A DNA stretch of 64,000 nucleotides from Citrus sinensis (Eukaryota > Streptophyta > Magnoliopsida > Sapindales > Rutaceae). A program made the position numbers and the translations under genes. Positions 36,701 through 48,952 of the stretch are shown piece after piece. The stretch spans positions 24,187,501 to 24,251,500 of the forward strand of contig NC_068559.1 in assembly GCF_022201045.2 (NCBI RefSeq), given 5' to 3'. Under the pieces are notes generated by a model, which had not been told where the DNA came from, ran no database searches, and saw only the letters and a list, made by a program, of their open reading frames with translations. The stretch's first letter is position 1; every line of letters starts with the position of its first letter.

Positions 36701-36806
36701 TCCAGTTCGGGATCGTTTTGTTTTTGTTTTTGTTTTTGTTTTCTGACAACAAACTCGGTGGCAGTAAGGTTAAGAGCAGTTCCCGCCAGTAAGCACAACA
36801 CGACAC

Positions 36807-39038
36807 ATGTCTTCACCTTCCAACCACTACGCTTCCTTGCTAAAACTCTGCTGCGAAAACAAAGACCAATCGCAACTCAAGAAAATCCACTGCCTTATAA
36901 TCAAAACCTTGACGGACCCGGAAACATTTCTTTCGAACTGTCTCGTCAATTGTTACAGCAAAGTAGGCAACATTAAGTATGCACGCCGCCTGTTCGACAA
37001 AATGGCCCAGCCAAACCTTTTCTCATGGAACACTATTCTCTCTGCTTATTCTAAATCTGGCAATCTTTCCGAAATGAACAGTGTGTTTCATTACATGCCA
37101 TTTCACGATGGTGTTTCTTGGAATTTGCTTATTTCAGGGCATGCTAGTCATGGTTCTGTTAACGACGCAGTTAAGGTCTATAACTTGATGTTGAAAGATG
37201 GGCTTGGTAATTTAAGTAGGATTACATTTTCAACGATGCTTATAATGTCTTCAAGTCGACGTTGCGTTGATTTGGGGAGACAGATTCATGGGCATATTTT
37301 GAAATTTGGTTTTGGCTCATATGTGTTTGTGGGTAGTCCTTTGGTAGATATGTATGCAAAATTGGGGTTGATTTATGATGCCAAGCGGGGTTTTGATGAG
37401 TTGCCTGAGAAGAATATTGTTATGTATAATACGATGATCACAGGGCTTCTAAGACGTGGGTTGGTTGAGGAGTCAAGGAGGTTGTTTCGTGGTATGAAGG
37501 ACAAAGATTCGATTTCGTGGACCACAATGATTACAGGACTCATGCAAAATGGTTTGGAGAGAGAAGCTATTGATTTGTTTAGAGAGATGAGATTGGAAGG
37601 CTTGGCTATGGATCAGTTTACATTTGGAAGTGTATTGACTGCTTGTGGGGGTTTGTTGGCTTTGGAAGAAGGGAAACAGATTCATGCTTTTATAATCAGG
37701 AATGATCATAAGGATAATGTCTTTGTGGGAAGTGCTCTTGTTGATATGTATTGCAAGTGCAAGAGCATAAAATATGCAGAATCAGTTTTCAGGAAAATGG
37801 CTCGGAAAAATGTTGTCTCATGGACTGCAATGCTGGTGGGTTATGGCCAGAATGGATGCAGTGAAGAAGCTGTTAAGATATTTTGTAATATGCAGAGAAA
37901 TGGGATTGAACCTGATGATTTTACTCTAGGGAGTGTAATTAGCTCCTGTGCAAATCTGGCAAGCTTGGAAGAGGGTACCCAGTTTCATGGTCGATCATTA
38001 GTTACTGGCTTAATTTCCTTTATTACAGTATCCAACGCACTTGTTACTTTTTATGGTAAATGTGGAAACATAGAAGATTCTCATCGGCTGTTCAACGAGA
38101 TGAATGTCAGGGATGAAGTTTCATGGACAGCTTTGGTTTCAGGGTATGCAAAATTTGGAAAAGCCAATGAAACAATTGATTTGTTTGAAAAAATGCTGTC
38201 CCATGGTTTGAAACCTGATGAAGTTACTCTCATTGGAGTTCTTTCAGCTTGCAGCAGAGCGGGATTAGTGGAGAAAGGACGTCATTATTTTGAGATAATG
38301 GTCAAAGAGTATGGAATTAGACCAATTCATGATCACTACACTTGCATGATTGACATTCTTAGCCGAGCAGGAAGGTTAGAAGAAGCAAAAAGTTTTATAA
38401 ATAAAATGCCTTTCCCTCCTGATACAATTGGTTGGGCCACCTTGTTGAGCTCATGTAGAATTCACGGCAACGTGGAAATTGGGAAATGGGCTGCAGAGTC
38501 TCTTCTGGAATTGGATCCCTATAACCCTGCAAGCTATGTCTTGCTCTCAAGTATCTATGCATCCAAAGGCAAATGGGACCATGTTTCCCAATTAAGGAGA
38601 ACAATGAGAGAAAAGGGAGTGAGGAAGGATCCGGGATGTAGTTGGATCAAATACAAGAGCAGAGTGCATATTTTTTCAGCAGATGACTGGTCAAGTCCAT
38701 ATTCTGATCAAATATATGCTGAGCTGGAGAAACTAAACCGCAAAATGATAAAGGAGGGATATGTGCCAGATATGAGTTCTGTTCTTCATGATGTTGAGTT
38801 ATCAGAGAAAATAAAGATGCTTAACCACCACAGTGAGAAGCTTGCAATTGCATTTGGATTGTTGTTTATTCCTCCTGGCCTTCCCATACGAGTGGTTAAA
38901 AACCTTAGGGTTTGTAGTGATTGCCACAACGCCACTAAATATATTTCAAAGATCACCCAAAGAGAGATACTGGTAAGAGATGCTGTCAGGTTTCATTTAT
39001 TTAAAAATGGAGAATGCTCATGTGGGGATTTCTGGTGA
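36807..39038 (+). CDS. PLS-class pentatricopeptide protein, DYW subgroup
   Basis: A single-exon gene for 743 residues, the same length I recall for Arabidopsis At1g68930. PPR proteins bind organellar RNA in a sequence-specific way. PLS-DYW members usually specify C-to-U editing sites in mitochondria or plastids, with the DYW domain as the deaminase. Repeats of about 31–36 residues run from about residue 35 to 560, with typical phrases such as VSWTAMLVGYGQNG and LVDMYCKC. The E/E+ region follows. The C-terminal DYW domain (about 650–743) contains HHSEKLA and CSDCH, matching the zinc-binding deaminase signature HxE(x)nCxxCH, and ends CSCGDFW rather than DYW. No clear transit peptide is evident, so the compartment is uncertain. 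The end of this gene has been copied directly downstream. Confidence 0.93.
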   Translation: MSSPSNHYASLLKLCCENKDQSQLKKIHCLIIKTLTDPETFLSNCLVNCYSKVGNIKYARRLFDKMAQPNLFSWNTILSAYSKSGNLSEMNSVFHYMPFHDGVSWNLLISGHASHGSVNDAVKVYNLMLKDGLGNLSRITFSTMLIMSSSRRCVDLGRQIHGHILKFGFGSYVFVGSPLVDMYAKLGLIYDAKRGFDELPEKNIVMYNTMITGLLRRGLVEESRRLFRGMKDKDSISWTTMITGLMQNGLEREAIDLFREMRLEGLAMDQFTFGSVLTACGGLLALEEGKQIHAFIIRNDHKDNVFVGSALVDMYCKCKSIKYAESVFRKMARKNVVSWTAMLVGYGQNGCSEEAVKIFCNMQRNGIEPDDFTLGSVISSCANLASLEEGTQFHGRSLVTGLISFITVSNALVTFYGKCGNIEDSHRLFNEMNVRDEVSWTALVSGYAKFGKANETIDLFEKMLSHGLKPDEVTLIGVLSACSRAGLVEKGRHYFEIMVKEYGIRPIHDHYTCMIDILSRAGRLEEAKSFINKMPFPPDTIGWATLLSSCRIHGNVEIGKWAAESLLELDPYNPASYVLLSSIYASKGKWDHVSQLRRTMREKGVRKDPGCSWIKYKSRVHIFSADDWSSPYSDQIYAELEKLNRKMIKEGYVPDMSSVLHDVELSEKIKMLNHHSEKLAIAFGLLFIPPGLPIRVVKNLRVCSDCHNATKYISKITQREILVRDAVRFHLFKNGECSCGDFW

Positions 39039-39087
39039 TGAGGTTCCCTGGGTGCCATAGCTGTTCTAAAAATTAAATATACAATCA

Positions 39088-39324
39088 CATTTGGATTGTT
39101 GTTTATTCCTCCTGGCCTTCCCATATGAGTGGTTAAAAACCTTAGGGTTTGTAGTGATTGCCACAACGCCACTAAATATATTTCAAAGATCACCCGAAGA
39201 GAGATACTGGTATGAGATGTTGTCAGGTTTCATTTATTTAAAAATAGAGAGTGCTCGTGTGGGAATTTCTGGTGATGAAGTTCCCTGGGTGCCATAGCTG
39301 TTTTAAAAATTAAATAAACCTGGT
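39088..39324 (+). pseudogene. decayed tandem copy of the PPR gene 3' end
   Basis: A direct repeat of 38851–39087 with a 237-bp period. It covers the last 63 codons of the DYW domain, the stop and about 50 bp of 3' flank. The copy begins CATTTGGATTGTTG. It has lost coding ability: a TGA replaces the CGA codon in the segment corresponding to LPIRVV, and further substitutions follow. Being downstream of the real stop, it is probably part of the 3' untranslated region. About 20 differences in 237 bp suggest that it is not very recent. Confidence 0.88.
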
Positions 39325-40860
39325 ATAGGTGAACGACCAAATCCAAGTATTACAGGGCATCAAATGGTGACCATGACACTACTTAGGATTCTCATCAGGA
39401 CATTTGGGATCCATATCATTCCATAAGAACATCTTTGTTGGGTCATACATATTGTACACTTTTGATCTGATGATCCCAGCTGTCAAATTTATATAACAAG
39501 GAAATCATGACTATTGGAAAAGTTTGGTTAAAAGTTATTCACATATTTTATAAGTGGGAAGGTAACTTGCTCTGTTCATTGTTCAACCCAAAAGAGTGGT
39601 GGCTTGCCTAGCACCAAGTCGTTTGCCAGCTTTTCAAATTTTGCTTTGATGGACTATTGGGTTTCTGAGGTAAGACATTAAAACTTTTATAATTTTCCTT
39701 TGGTAACATAAAGATGCATAAAGGTCAGCCTAATTCTGTGTGACACATGTTTATTACATGGTTGCGTGTGATTGGATCATGGTTCTGATGTTGGAAAAAC
39801 CTATGGCGTATGTATGATGCACATGGAAGATCATTTCTTGCAGTATTTTTTTTAATTAAATAATGCGAGGATAAGGAGAAATTTCACAAACCCCACATTC
39901 TTCAAAATCGGTCATAGGCCAAAGCTCCCTCCACCTCTTATCATGAATTCTCCTTTTTCCATCTCTTCACTTTCTCTCAACTTTTTACTCCTTCACCTCT
40001 TAATAATATGAACTTTTGAAGAAATAGTAAGAAATAAGGTATGGGCATTGGACATTGTATCCTTCAATGAATTCTGAATAATGATTTATTGTTAGTACCC
40101 ACATGTGATTTGTGGGATCCCATCATCCAATCCTGTGGGCTGGGAATTGAAAGAACCTAGCTGGTCTGGCTCACATCCAACTTCAAAGCACGTAGTTCCT
40201 CTTAACCTTTGACAAACACCTAGTTTCATACGGATACTGTTGGATATGAATGCTTGCTTAAATTTTTCTTTCATGATTACCGTGACTCATCTGTTTCCAC
40301 GTGATGTACTGCTTGTCATTTTCAGATGAATGCAATTGTTTGGTTGCATTTTGATTTAGATCTTTTTCTATTTTGCTTTTCCTTTTTTTTTCTTCCTGAA
40401 AATGTTGTTTTTGATAAGTCAATTAAATAAAGAACAAGGTCTTTTGAATTGGATTTAATTCTCAAGATTGTGTTTATGTTGCAAATTACTGCTGAAAAAA
40501 TATTGTATATAATACCTACTTTAATATTATGTGAACCCAACTGTTTCAACTAGATCAATCATAAGTGTCATATTATTCCAATTTGTTTGTCATGGTAGTA
40601 ACTTCAATGGGAGATGTAGTATTTTTGCTTGGTGATCGACAGGCTAAAACTTTATTTGAAGAGCAGTACTTTCAAATAGTTAGAATAAATTGCAGTATTT
40701 GAATTAAAAAATTATTATCCATACAACCCACACAAGGAAATACAAGTGGCAAGCCTTAAGAAAAGAATGATGAAATTAGACTAGATCTCTCTCCTGTAAT
40801 AAAAGAAAATAGAAATTTACTAGATGTAAATCTGAAGAAGACGTGAAAATTGTAGCAAAC
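39325..40860. other. convergent spacer between PPR and peroxiredoxin-like genes
   Basis: No gene is recognised. Both neighbours end here, so the stretch contains two 3' untranslated regions and AT-rich spacer. Confidence 0.5.
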
Positions 40861-40867
40861 TTAAATA

Positions 40868-42603
40868 CTATTCTTGTGATGTTTTGATTGTCTCTGATTG
40901 ATCTTGCTGTTGGTCCTGTTTCAGGTTGAACAGAAGATGGTTAGTAACTCTTTTAGTGGAAAACATTTGCATTACAAAATCAGAGAAACCAACAATTTTT
41001 ACCTGCAGTTGGGTACAGATCTCAATTGCTTCAGCTAGAGGTGCCCAATCACCAAAATTCCTCTCGATAAACTGGTAAGCTATACCACTTCGTCCTCTGC
41101 CAACGATAAAGAGCCCGCCCTTAATTTCACCTTCACCTTTAAAGTTTTGCTCTACTCCCAGGGTTCTTGCACGCTTATAGTTTGCAATAGCTCGGGGGTT
41201 TAGAAGAAATCCTGATAGGAACTTGTCCTTGAGCAACTTTCCACCCCCGAGAGCTTTAAAGAATTCCATACCCTGGTCATAGACTACAACACCACCCCAA
41301 TATCGTGGCCAGAAATCTTTCACCTGCACTATGGAAATCACATGTCAAAGAAAGATCAGTCAACTGATAGAAGAATAAGTCTTACCACAACTCTCTGTAC
41401 CTCTGATTCTATGTATTCGTGAAGAACAGCAAATAGTTGAATTCCCAAGGCATCAAATATTGGTTTTTTTGCGTACAACTGGTGAGCTTCTGCTCTGCAC
41501 ATGATGCACCTGTTTAAAGTTCAAGAGATGTAAAGAACAAAAGTGGGACAGAATTTTTACACATGAAAAATTGAAGAAAGAATGCATCTTTTTATTGCTA
41601 AAGTTGATTATTTCTCTATACGCCTGCATCCAATTCTTAATCAGCTTTCTAAGCATTTTTCCCTTTGTAACATTTGACATTGAAGTCTCATTACTGCTCG
41701 ATCATCTATAGCTAGATGTGGTTATATGTATTTACTTTGCATGCTATACAAGTGAATCACGAGCGCAGTCTTTAGAGTTAAACATGCCAGTCAAGATATG
41801 AAGTACATGGAGTGTTTACCCAGGACGGCGAATGCAGAGGAGGACAGCTGGCCTTTCTCGCCACAACTCTAAAGCCTTCATTGGAGGTGTCTTTGTTTTC
41901 ACCAAACGCTCCATTCCGATCTTGTACTCAGGGGTTAGTTTCTGAATTGAGATGTTCTCAATGGCAGAGTAAGGAGCAACCTTTTCATTGACTGGAGGAG
42001 CTTGTATGCAACCACATACTCGGGGCACAGCTGGTCCCGCAGCTACAATTCCTTTGAAGGTGTATCCATCTTTGATCTTAAAATCAGCCAGTGATTGTTC
42101 TAGGGATTTATTTGCACCGGTTCTTGACAGGGATGATCTTACACTCTGCATCTTTGTGGATTTGATTGATGTATAACTCTTGTAAATGCTATTGTTTCTA
42201 GATGGTATACTACTGTTATTCCTTGCAGTGAGAGTATCCCATTTGGGCATGGGATCAGAGCATGCACTGGTTCTGTCCTTGAACCGAGCCATATGACCTC
42301 TCTTCATGCCAAACTGGGAAGACAAGTCCCCAGTGCTTAAGTTAAGAAGTTCAGGAAGAGATTTTCCAGAGGCCTCAAATATGTCAGCATATTGCATCAA
42401 AGCACGATCGTGCAGGTATGATCTGATTTCTAGTGCATCCTACAGTAAACGAAAGTCAGTCCTGAGGGCAGAAATTAGATTGTAATTTTTGAACTACAGA
42501 ACTTAAATTCATTGATGAAACTTATCGACTTTAGATTCTTGCTTCACATGTAAGGGAAATAGCTACTCTTAAATACAAAGAACTGTACATGTTTTTGCAA
42601 GAA

Positions 42604-42643
<40 letters not shown>

Positions 42644-42852
42644 TGAGAAGCCGATTCACAATACAAACCAACCTTTTGTTGTTGTGTCATATTTATTGCA
42701 TCCATATCCTCTGCATTCATTACCTTAAGGGTTGGAACATCATCCCAGCCTTCTTCTAACAGCTTTGGGAGCTGTCCTTTGAGAACCCCATTTCCAACAA
42801 AATCCTCCATTGCATAAGAAGCCATTTTCTTCGGAAACAGAGAATGGACCAA
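40868..42852 (-). CDS. SAM-like plus peroxiredoxin-like 2 (PRXL2/AAED1) protein
   Basis: Five exons: 42852–42673, 42439–41820, 41509–41386, 41323–41003 and 40915–40868, giving 430 residues. The conserved start may instead be the ATG at 42825 (MASYAMEDF, 421 residues). Residues about 20–105 look like a SAM helix bundle (LPKLLEEGWDDVPTLKVMN, then ADIFEASGKSLPELLNLST). A basic serine-rich linker follows. The C-terminal half (about 235–415) is a thioredoxin-fold AhpC/TSA-2-type domain: LELWRERPAVLLCIRRPG runs into CIMCRAEA, a CxxC pair split from its upstream half by an intron, and FWPRYWGG follows. Family members are thiol redox proteins; the plant substrate is unknown to me. The last exon encodes a Q/S-rich tail that could vary by splicing. 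Intron 1 carries a 36-base G run. Confidence 0.87.
42607..42642. repeat. 36-bp poly(G)/poly(C) tract
   Basis: An uninterrupted run of 36 G on the plus strand in the first intron of the PRXL2-like gene, about 30 bases past the donor; the transcript would carry poly(C). Such long G runs are rare in plant DNA, unstable in replication and able to form quadruplexes. The exact length should be treated as uncertain because sequencing slips on such runs. Confidence 0.7.
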
Positions 42853-42859
42853 GCCAACT

Positions 42860-43906
42860 CACCCTTGTTCTTCACTGCAGCTGTGCCGATGAGACTCTTT
42901 TTGCTTGGTCCAAACCACTAGTTGCATATATAGACCTTCATAGACAAAGTCATATAAATACGCATCTAACTTCGGCTAACTTGAGTCATAGCAACATGAA
43001 AAATCTTTATTTTATTTGAATATTTTAACTCCAAAGTTTTAAACCTATCAACTCAAGTTGCGTTTGATGTTGTGGACGATAACATTTTTCTCATTTCTTC
43101 TAACAACCAATTCGTTCATAAGTTCCAAATAATCATACATTTAAATAAATAACGCGAAAATGAAATATTTTTGTCCCTTGTTGACTGTCTTTGATAAATT
43201 ACCAAATTGTTACCGGAGGGAAAGATGGAAGAGTAAAAGACAAAGGCTAGAAATTAAACAGTAGTCGGGAGACTGGAATAACAATTATTGATTTCTGAAG
43301 AAGGGCATTTGACAATCCAAATGGTTGCTTTGCCTTGCCGGCCAAGCCTGCCATCTTTTTCTTATATTAAAAAATAGTGTGTCAACAATGCGATTAGCTG
43401 CTGCCAAGTGCCAACTTGCCGATGTTTATTGGAGATAACCTTACACATGATATGATACGCCCGTCCACTAATATTTTGACAAATGTGCTTCAAATTTTAA
43501 GTTAGCCAATCCAAGAGCGAGAAAGAGGCAGTTAATAGCAAGTGTCACGTAACTTTCTCTGCATGACGTCTTGCCTTGTGTTTTGTCACCCTGGTTTGAT
43601 CTCTCACTTGTTGCTATTTTTAAATTCAAATAATAACAATAAAAGGCCTTTCCAAATAAAATAAAATAAAAGGAAGTACCATTTGTCTATTTATATTTTC
43701 ATTTCTTTTTTAGTTTGTGCTGGAATGCAAAAAGTTTAAATATGAATCTTGTGCCAAATAAATGATCAAATGATCAAGTTGGATAATTGAATCAGTTGGA
43801 TTGAAACTTCACCGTAAAACAAAGGTGTCACTCATTAGCATAACGAGAGTGTTAGCATTGCTACAATTCTTGCACATGCTTGATCTTGCGCGTGAAAAAA
43901 GGTTAC
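42860..43906. other. promoter region of PRXL2 gene and spacer
   Basis: No gene is recognised. The part nearest 42860 is the upstream region of the minus-strand PRXL2-like gene. The rest is AT-rich spacer up to the retrotransposon insertion, whose left target duplication GTTAC is at 43902–43906. Confidence 0.5.
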
Positions 43907-44296
43907 TGATGAAGAGTAGGAATCCATATTATACTAGGATTAGTTTCCTTATTAACTAAAGTTTAAGACTTTTAAATTCCTTTCTAATTTAGAATTTTGT
44001 TTCCCTTTCAATTTAGGATTTTGTTTTTCCTTCATGAATTAGGATAATTACTACTACTATAAATAGCTCACTCTTGTAACCTTTGAAGGAGAGAATTTTG
44101 AGTTTAATAATATTTCAATTTTCAAATCTCTTTGTGAGTATTTGAACAGTTAATTCTTGGTATTCTACGGAATCAACGAGTCTTAACCCCTAAATTCACG
44201 GTATTCTTTTGAATCAACGTGAATTTAGTTGTTCTTTTGTTCCGGTATTCTCTAGAATCAACGGAATATTTTGAACATTAAACTTCCGCTGCATCA
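43907..44296 (+). repeat. 5' LTR
   Basis: A 390-bp LTR with TG…CA ends. A TATA box (CTATAAATAGC, near 44057–44067) marks the likely U3/R promoter. Its two differences from the 3' LTR are a C/T in TTTCCCTTTC and an A/C in AGCTCACTC. Confidence 0.95.
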
Positions 44297-44299
44297 GTT

Positions 44300-44312
44300 T
44301 GGTATCAGAGCC
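44300..44312 (+). other. primer-binding site (initiator Met tRNA)
   Basis: TGGTATCAGAGCC, three bases after the LTR, is the usual complement of the 3' end of plant initiator Met tRNA and would prime minus-strand synthesis. Confidence 0.9.
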
Positions 44313-44599
44313 AAACTTGGTATCACCAATCTAACTTCATCTACCACAAAACCTTTCCTTTTTCCCTTTTTGATTTTTTTTGTTTAGCTTAAAAAAAAAA
44401 AAACATAACTTTTTCAGACAAACCACCACCACCATCATACTTACCAACCCAAAATCTTTCAGATCCACCCATCCTTACTCGATTTCTGACCACTGTCATC
44501 GGAAATCTAAAACTTTTGCTTAATTACAGTTTCGGCCTAAAATTTTTATTTACTTTCAGTTTAGCCCCACTACCTTTTTAAACCCGAATTTAAAAAAAA

Positions 44600-47500
44600 A
44601 TGCCTCCAAGAAAAGCTCGTGATGCTCATACTACAACTTACAATCAAGAAGATGTTTCGAAAGATGAATCCCTGGCTAGTATGACAGCCAGAATTGATAT
44701 GTTAGCTGCACAAATGGCACGAATGGCAGAGTTACTTGACGAACGCCATCGTACTCCAGAACGTGAAGACAAATCAAGTGGAAGCTTTGCTAACCCATTC
44801 TCTGGGCATCGACCTAGAACTGAGTCTACTGATGACAGAAGATGGGAATCTGGGTTGAGAATTGACATTCCCGAATTTCAAGGAAGTGGTCGACCTGAAG
44901 AATTATTGGATTGGATTAACGCCATTGAGGAAGTTTTCGAATACAAAGAAGTTCCTGAAAATAAACTAGTTTCGCTTGCTGCAACTCGATTTCGTGGAAG
45001 AGCAGCAGCTTGGTGGCAACAAACTAAGCTCACAAGGATTAGGCAAGGCAAAAAGAAGATTGATTCTTGGGAAAAGTTCAAGAAGCACTTGCATGGAGCA
45101 TTCTTGCCTCATAATTACGCCAAACTGTTATACCAACAGCTACAGAATTTAAGGCAAGGTAATCGATCAGTGGATGATTACACTACAGAATTCCATTGGT
45201 TGGTGGCACGCAATGACTTGACAGAGACAGAAGAGCAACAGGTTTCCCGCTATATTGGAGGCCTACGATCTCAATTTCAAGACCAATTAAATTTACTTGA
45301 CCCATACTCTGTTTCAGAGGCACACCAACAAGCCTTGCAGTTGGAGAAGCAATTTAGTCGACGTACTAATGACTCAAGCTTTCGGGGTGCTCGAAGTGTT
45401 GTTCGTGATAATTCAAACCCGACTTCCCAATTTCGTACTTTCACTCCTCCAAATCCTCCAAATAAAACTAGTAAGCCTAGTGAAATCGGTCAAAGCAGCA
45501 AAACCCAATCCTCGGGTTCGGGATTACGCTGTTTTAATTGCGGAGAAAATGGGCACCGAATGACAGAATGTAAAAAGGGAGGAAAATATGGTAAAGGCTT
45601 ATTCGTAGGCACAGAGGAAAGCGAAGACTATCAGGAGGAAGAAACTGAAGAGTTTGCTGTAGAACCAACTTTTGATAGTAGTGGTAGCGCTCAATCTGTT
45701 GAAGAACATGGTGATAGCGGACCAATGTTGATCGTGAACCGTGCATTCTTCACTCCTAAAGGTCAAGACAAAGACAAGTGGCTACGACAAAATATCTTTC
45801 AGACTACTTGCACAATTGGGGGTAAAGTATGTCGTATGGTCATAGACTCCGGCAGTTGTGAGAATGTCATTTCAGAAGAAGCCATAACAAAGCTAAATTT
45901 AAAGACAGAACCTCATCAAACTCCATACAAGCTCACATGGCTGAAGAAGGGGAATCAAATGACAGTATCAAAATGTTGTTTAGTTTCCTTATCCATTGGT
46001 TCAATTTATAAAGACAAAATTTGGTGTGATGTTGTGGCTATGGATGCTTGTCATCTATTACTGGGTAGACCTTGGCAATATGATCGAAACGTAGTGCATG
46101 ATGGGAAGAGAAACACCTACAGCTTTATGTTTAACAACACCAAGATCGTTCTCCTACCTAACAAGGAGTTTACTCTCCAGCAAGACTTGGGTAATTATTT
46201 GTTAAGCAAGAAGCAATTTATAGATGTTGTAGCAGAGACAAAGAGAATCTACATTTTATTGGGAAAAGAGAGTAACGGTAATTCAAAGATTCCTGAAGCT
46301 GTGACACCTATTCTGGCGGAATTTCAAGATTTGTTCCCCAATGAGCTACCACAGGGTTTACCACCTCTTCGGGATATACAACACCAAATTGATTTGGTAC
46401 CAGGTTCTACACTACCAAATCGACCTCATTATCGTATGAGTCCTACAGAACATGAGGAATTAAGGCGCCAAGTAGAAGAGTTACTAGAAAAGGGATTTAT
46501 CCGTGAAAGTCTTAGTCCCTGTGCAGTCCCTGCTTTATTGACTCCAAAGAAAGATGGTTCTTGGAGGATGTGCGTGGACAGTCGAGCTATCAATAAAATT
46601 ACAGTTCGATATCGTTTTCCAATCCCTCGATTAGATGACTTGTTAGATCAACTCGGTGGAGCAACAATTTTTACCAAACTTGATTTGAAAAGTGGCTACC
46701 ATTAAATTCGAATACGACCTGGAGATGAATGGAAAACAGCTTTTAAAATTCGCGAAGGGTTATACGAGTGGTTGGTAATGCCGTTTGGCTTATCCAATGC
46801 TCCGAGTACTTTTATGCGAGTCATGAATCAAGTTCTTCGCCCTTTCATTGGAAAGTTTGTGGTTGTTTACTTCGATGATATACTTATATATAGCACCAGC
46901 CACGAGTTACATCTACAACATTTGAGAGAAGTGCTTTCAGCCTTAAGAGCAGCAAGTTTATACACAGCAGTAAACAAGTGTATTTTCTTAACAGAGAAAG
47001 TATTATTTTTGGGATATGTGGTGTCGAAAGATGGTATATCTGTTGACCAATCAAAAGTGGATGCTATTCGAGATTGGCCTCCGCCAACTACTTTATCCGC
47101 CACCAGAAGTTTCCATGGATTGGCCTCTTTTTACAGGCGATTCATTCCTCATTTCAGTACTATTATGGCACCAATCACGGATTGCATGAAAGGAGGAAAA
47201 TTCTCTTGGACAGAGGCAGCTACTAAGGCATTCGAGATTATCAAAGAAAAGTTGATTACTGCCCCAGTACTTGCTCTACCAGATTTTTCGCTCACTTATG
47301 AGGTACATTGTGATGCTTCTAAGGTCGGCATTGGAGCTGTTCTTAGCCAACAAGGTAAGCCTATAGCTTATTTTAGTGAGAAGTTGAATGGAGCAAAGGC
47401 ACACTATAGCACTTACGACGTGGAATTTTACGCAGTAGTCCAAGCGTTAAAACATTGGCGACATTATCTAATTCATAAAGACTTTGTTTTATACACTGAC

Positions 47501-48952
47501 CATGCCGCGTTAAAATACCTCAATAGTCAAGACAAACTCTCTCACAGACATGCCACGTGGACAGCATTCCTTCAACAATTTACTTTTGTGGTGAAGCATA
47601 CCTCTGGTGAATCCAACCGGGTAGCAGATGCACTTAGTCGACGAACTTCTTTATTGACACAGATGCATAATCAAGTTCTCGGATTTGACACATTTCGAGA
47701 GTTATATGCTTCTTATCCTTACTTTGCTCCTATACTAGAAGACGTTGTTGCAGGGTTTCGCTCAGATTATCATTTACATGACAAATTCCTTTTCAAGAGT
47801 AATCAGTTGTGTGTTCCTGACTCAAGTTTGAGATTGAAAATCATTGCAGAGTTACATAATGAAGGGCACATGGGTCGTGACAAAACTCTGGCTCTAATAG
47901 CCAACACTTATTTTTGGCCTACTATGAGGCGTGAAATCTATCACTATGTCGAGACTTGTCGCATTTGTCAAGTTTCCAAGGGCGCAGCAACTAATGCTGG
48001 GTTATATATGCCGCTACCGATTCCAACACAACCTTGGGCTGACATTAGCATGGATTTTGTTTTAGGATTACCCCGCACTCAGAGGGGTATGGATTCAATA
48101 TTTGTTGTTGTTGATCGATTCTCGAAAATGGCTCACTTCATTGTTTGCAAGAAGACTACAGACGCTTTGACTGTTGCTCGCCTATTCTTCAAGGAAGTCT
48201 ATAGATTGCATGGTTTACCAAGTTCTATAGTATCTGACCGGGATACACGATTTCTTAGCCATTTTTGGAAGACATTATGGAAATTGACTAACACTCGCCT
48301 GAATTTTAGTAGTGCTTACCACCCACAAACAGATGGTCAAACTGAAGTTGTCAACCGCTCTTTAGGAAACCATCTACGTAGTCTAGTTGGCGATAACTTG
48401 AAGATGTGGGATCAAAAGTTATATCAAGTCGAGTTTACTTATAACCGTGCAGTTAAGCGTAGTACTGGTTTAAGCCCTTTTCAGGTAAATTACGGATATA
48501 ATCCACGAGCTCCCATTGACTTGGCTCCAGTTCCAAATTTAGTTCGCAAAAGCGGTAAAGCAGAAGACTTTATTGAGCAGCTTCAGAAGATTCATGAAAC
48601 TACGCAAGAGTCTTTGAAGCAGACGACCGAAGGTTATAAAATTATGGCAGACAAAAAACGTCGAGCTTTGGAATTTCAAGTGGGAGATTTTGTTTGGGTT
48701 ATCCTAACTAAAGATAGATTCTCAGTTGGTGAGTACAACAAACTTTCTGCCAGGAAAATCGGCCCTTTGGAGATTATAGAGAAGATAAATCCTAATGCCT
48801 ACAGATTAAAGCTTCCTAGTCATATCCGCACTGCAGATGTATTTAATGTTAAGCATCTTATTCCTTACAGAGGTGATCATGATGAAGATGTTGCTGACAA
48901 TCCGAATTCGCGGGCGAATTCTCTCCACCCTGGGGGGAATGATGAAGAGTAG
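44600..48952 (+). pseudogene. gag-pol of the LTR element, interrupted by one stop
   Basis: One long frame, split at 46703–46705 by a TAA just after SGYH in reverse transcriptase; the frame is unchanged on both sides (44600–46705, 46706–48952). Domains in order: gag with a CCHC knuckle (CFNCGENGHRMTEC), protease with VIDSGS, RT with the YFDD catalytic box, RNase H (LYTDHAALKYL), and integrase with an HHCC zinc finger and DDE core. A GPF/Y-like module follows (KIGPLEIIEK), then a KHLIPYRGD tail with no full chromodomain. Such a tail, and the frame running 13 bases into the 3' LTR, fit CRM-type chromoviruses; this assignment is an inference. No other disabling lesion is evident. Confidence 0.9.
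48932..48939 (+). other. polypurine tract
   Basis: GGGGGGAA directly before the 3' LTR, the expected primer for plus-strand synthesis. It lies within the end of the pol frame. Confidence 0.85.
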
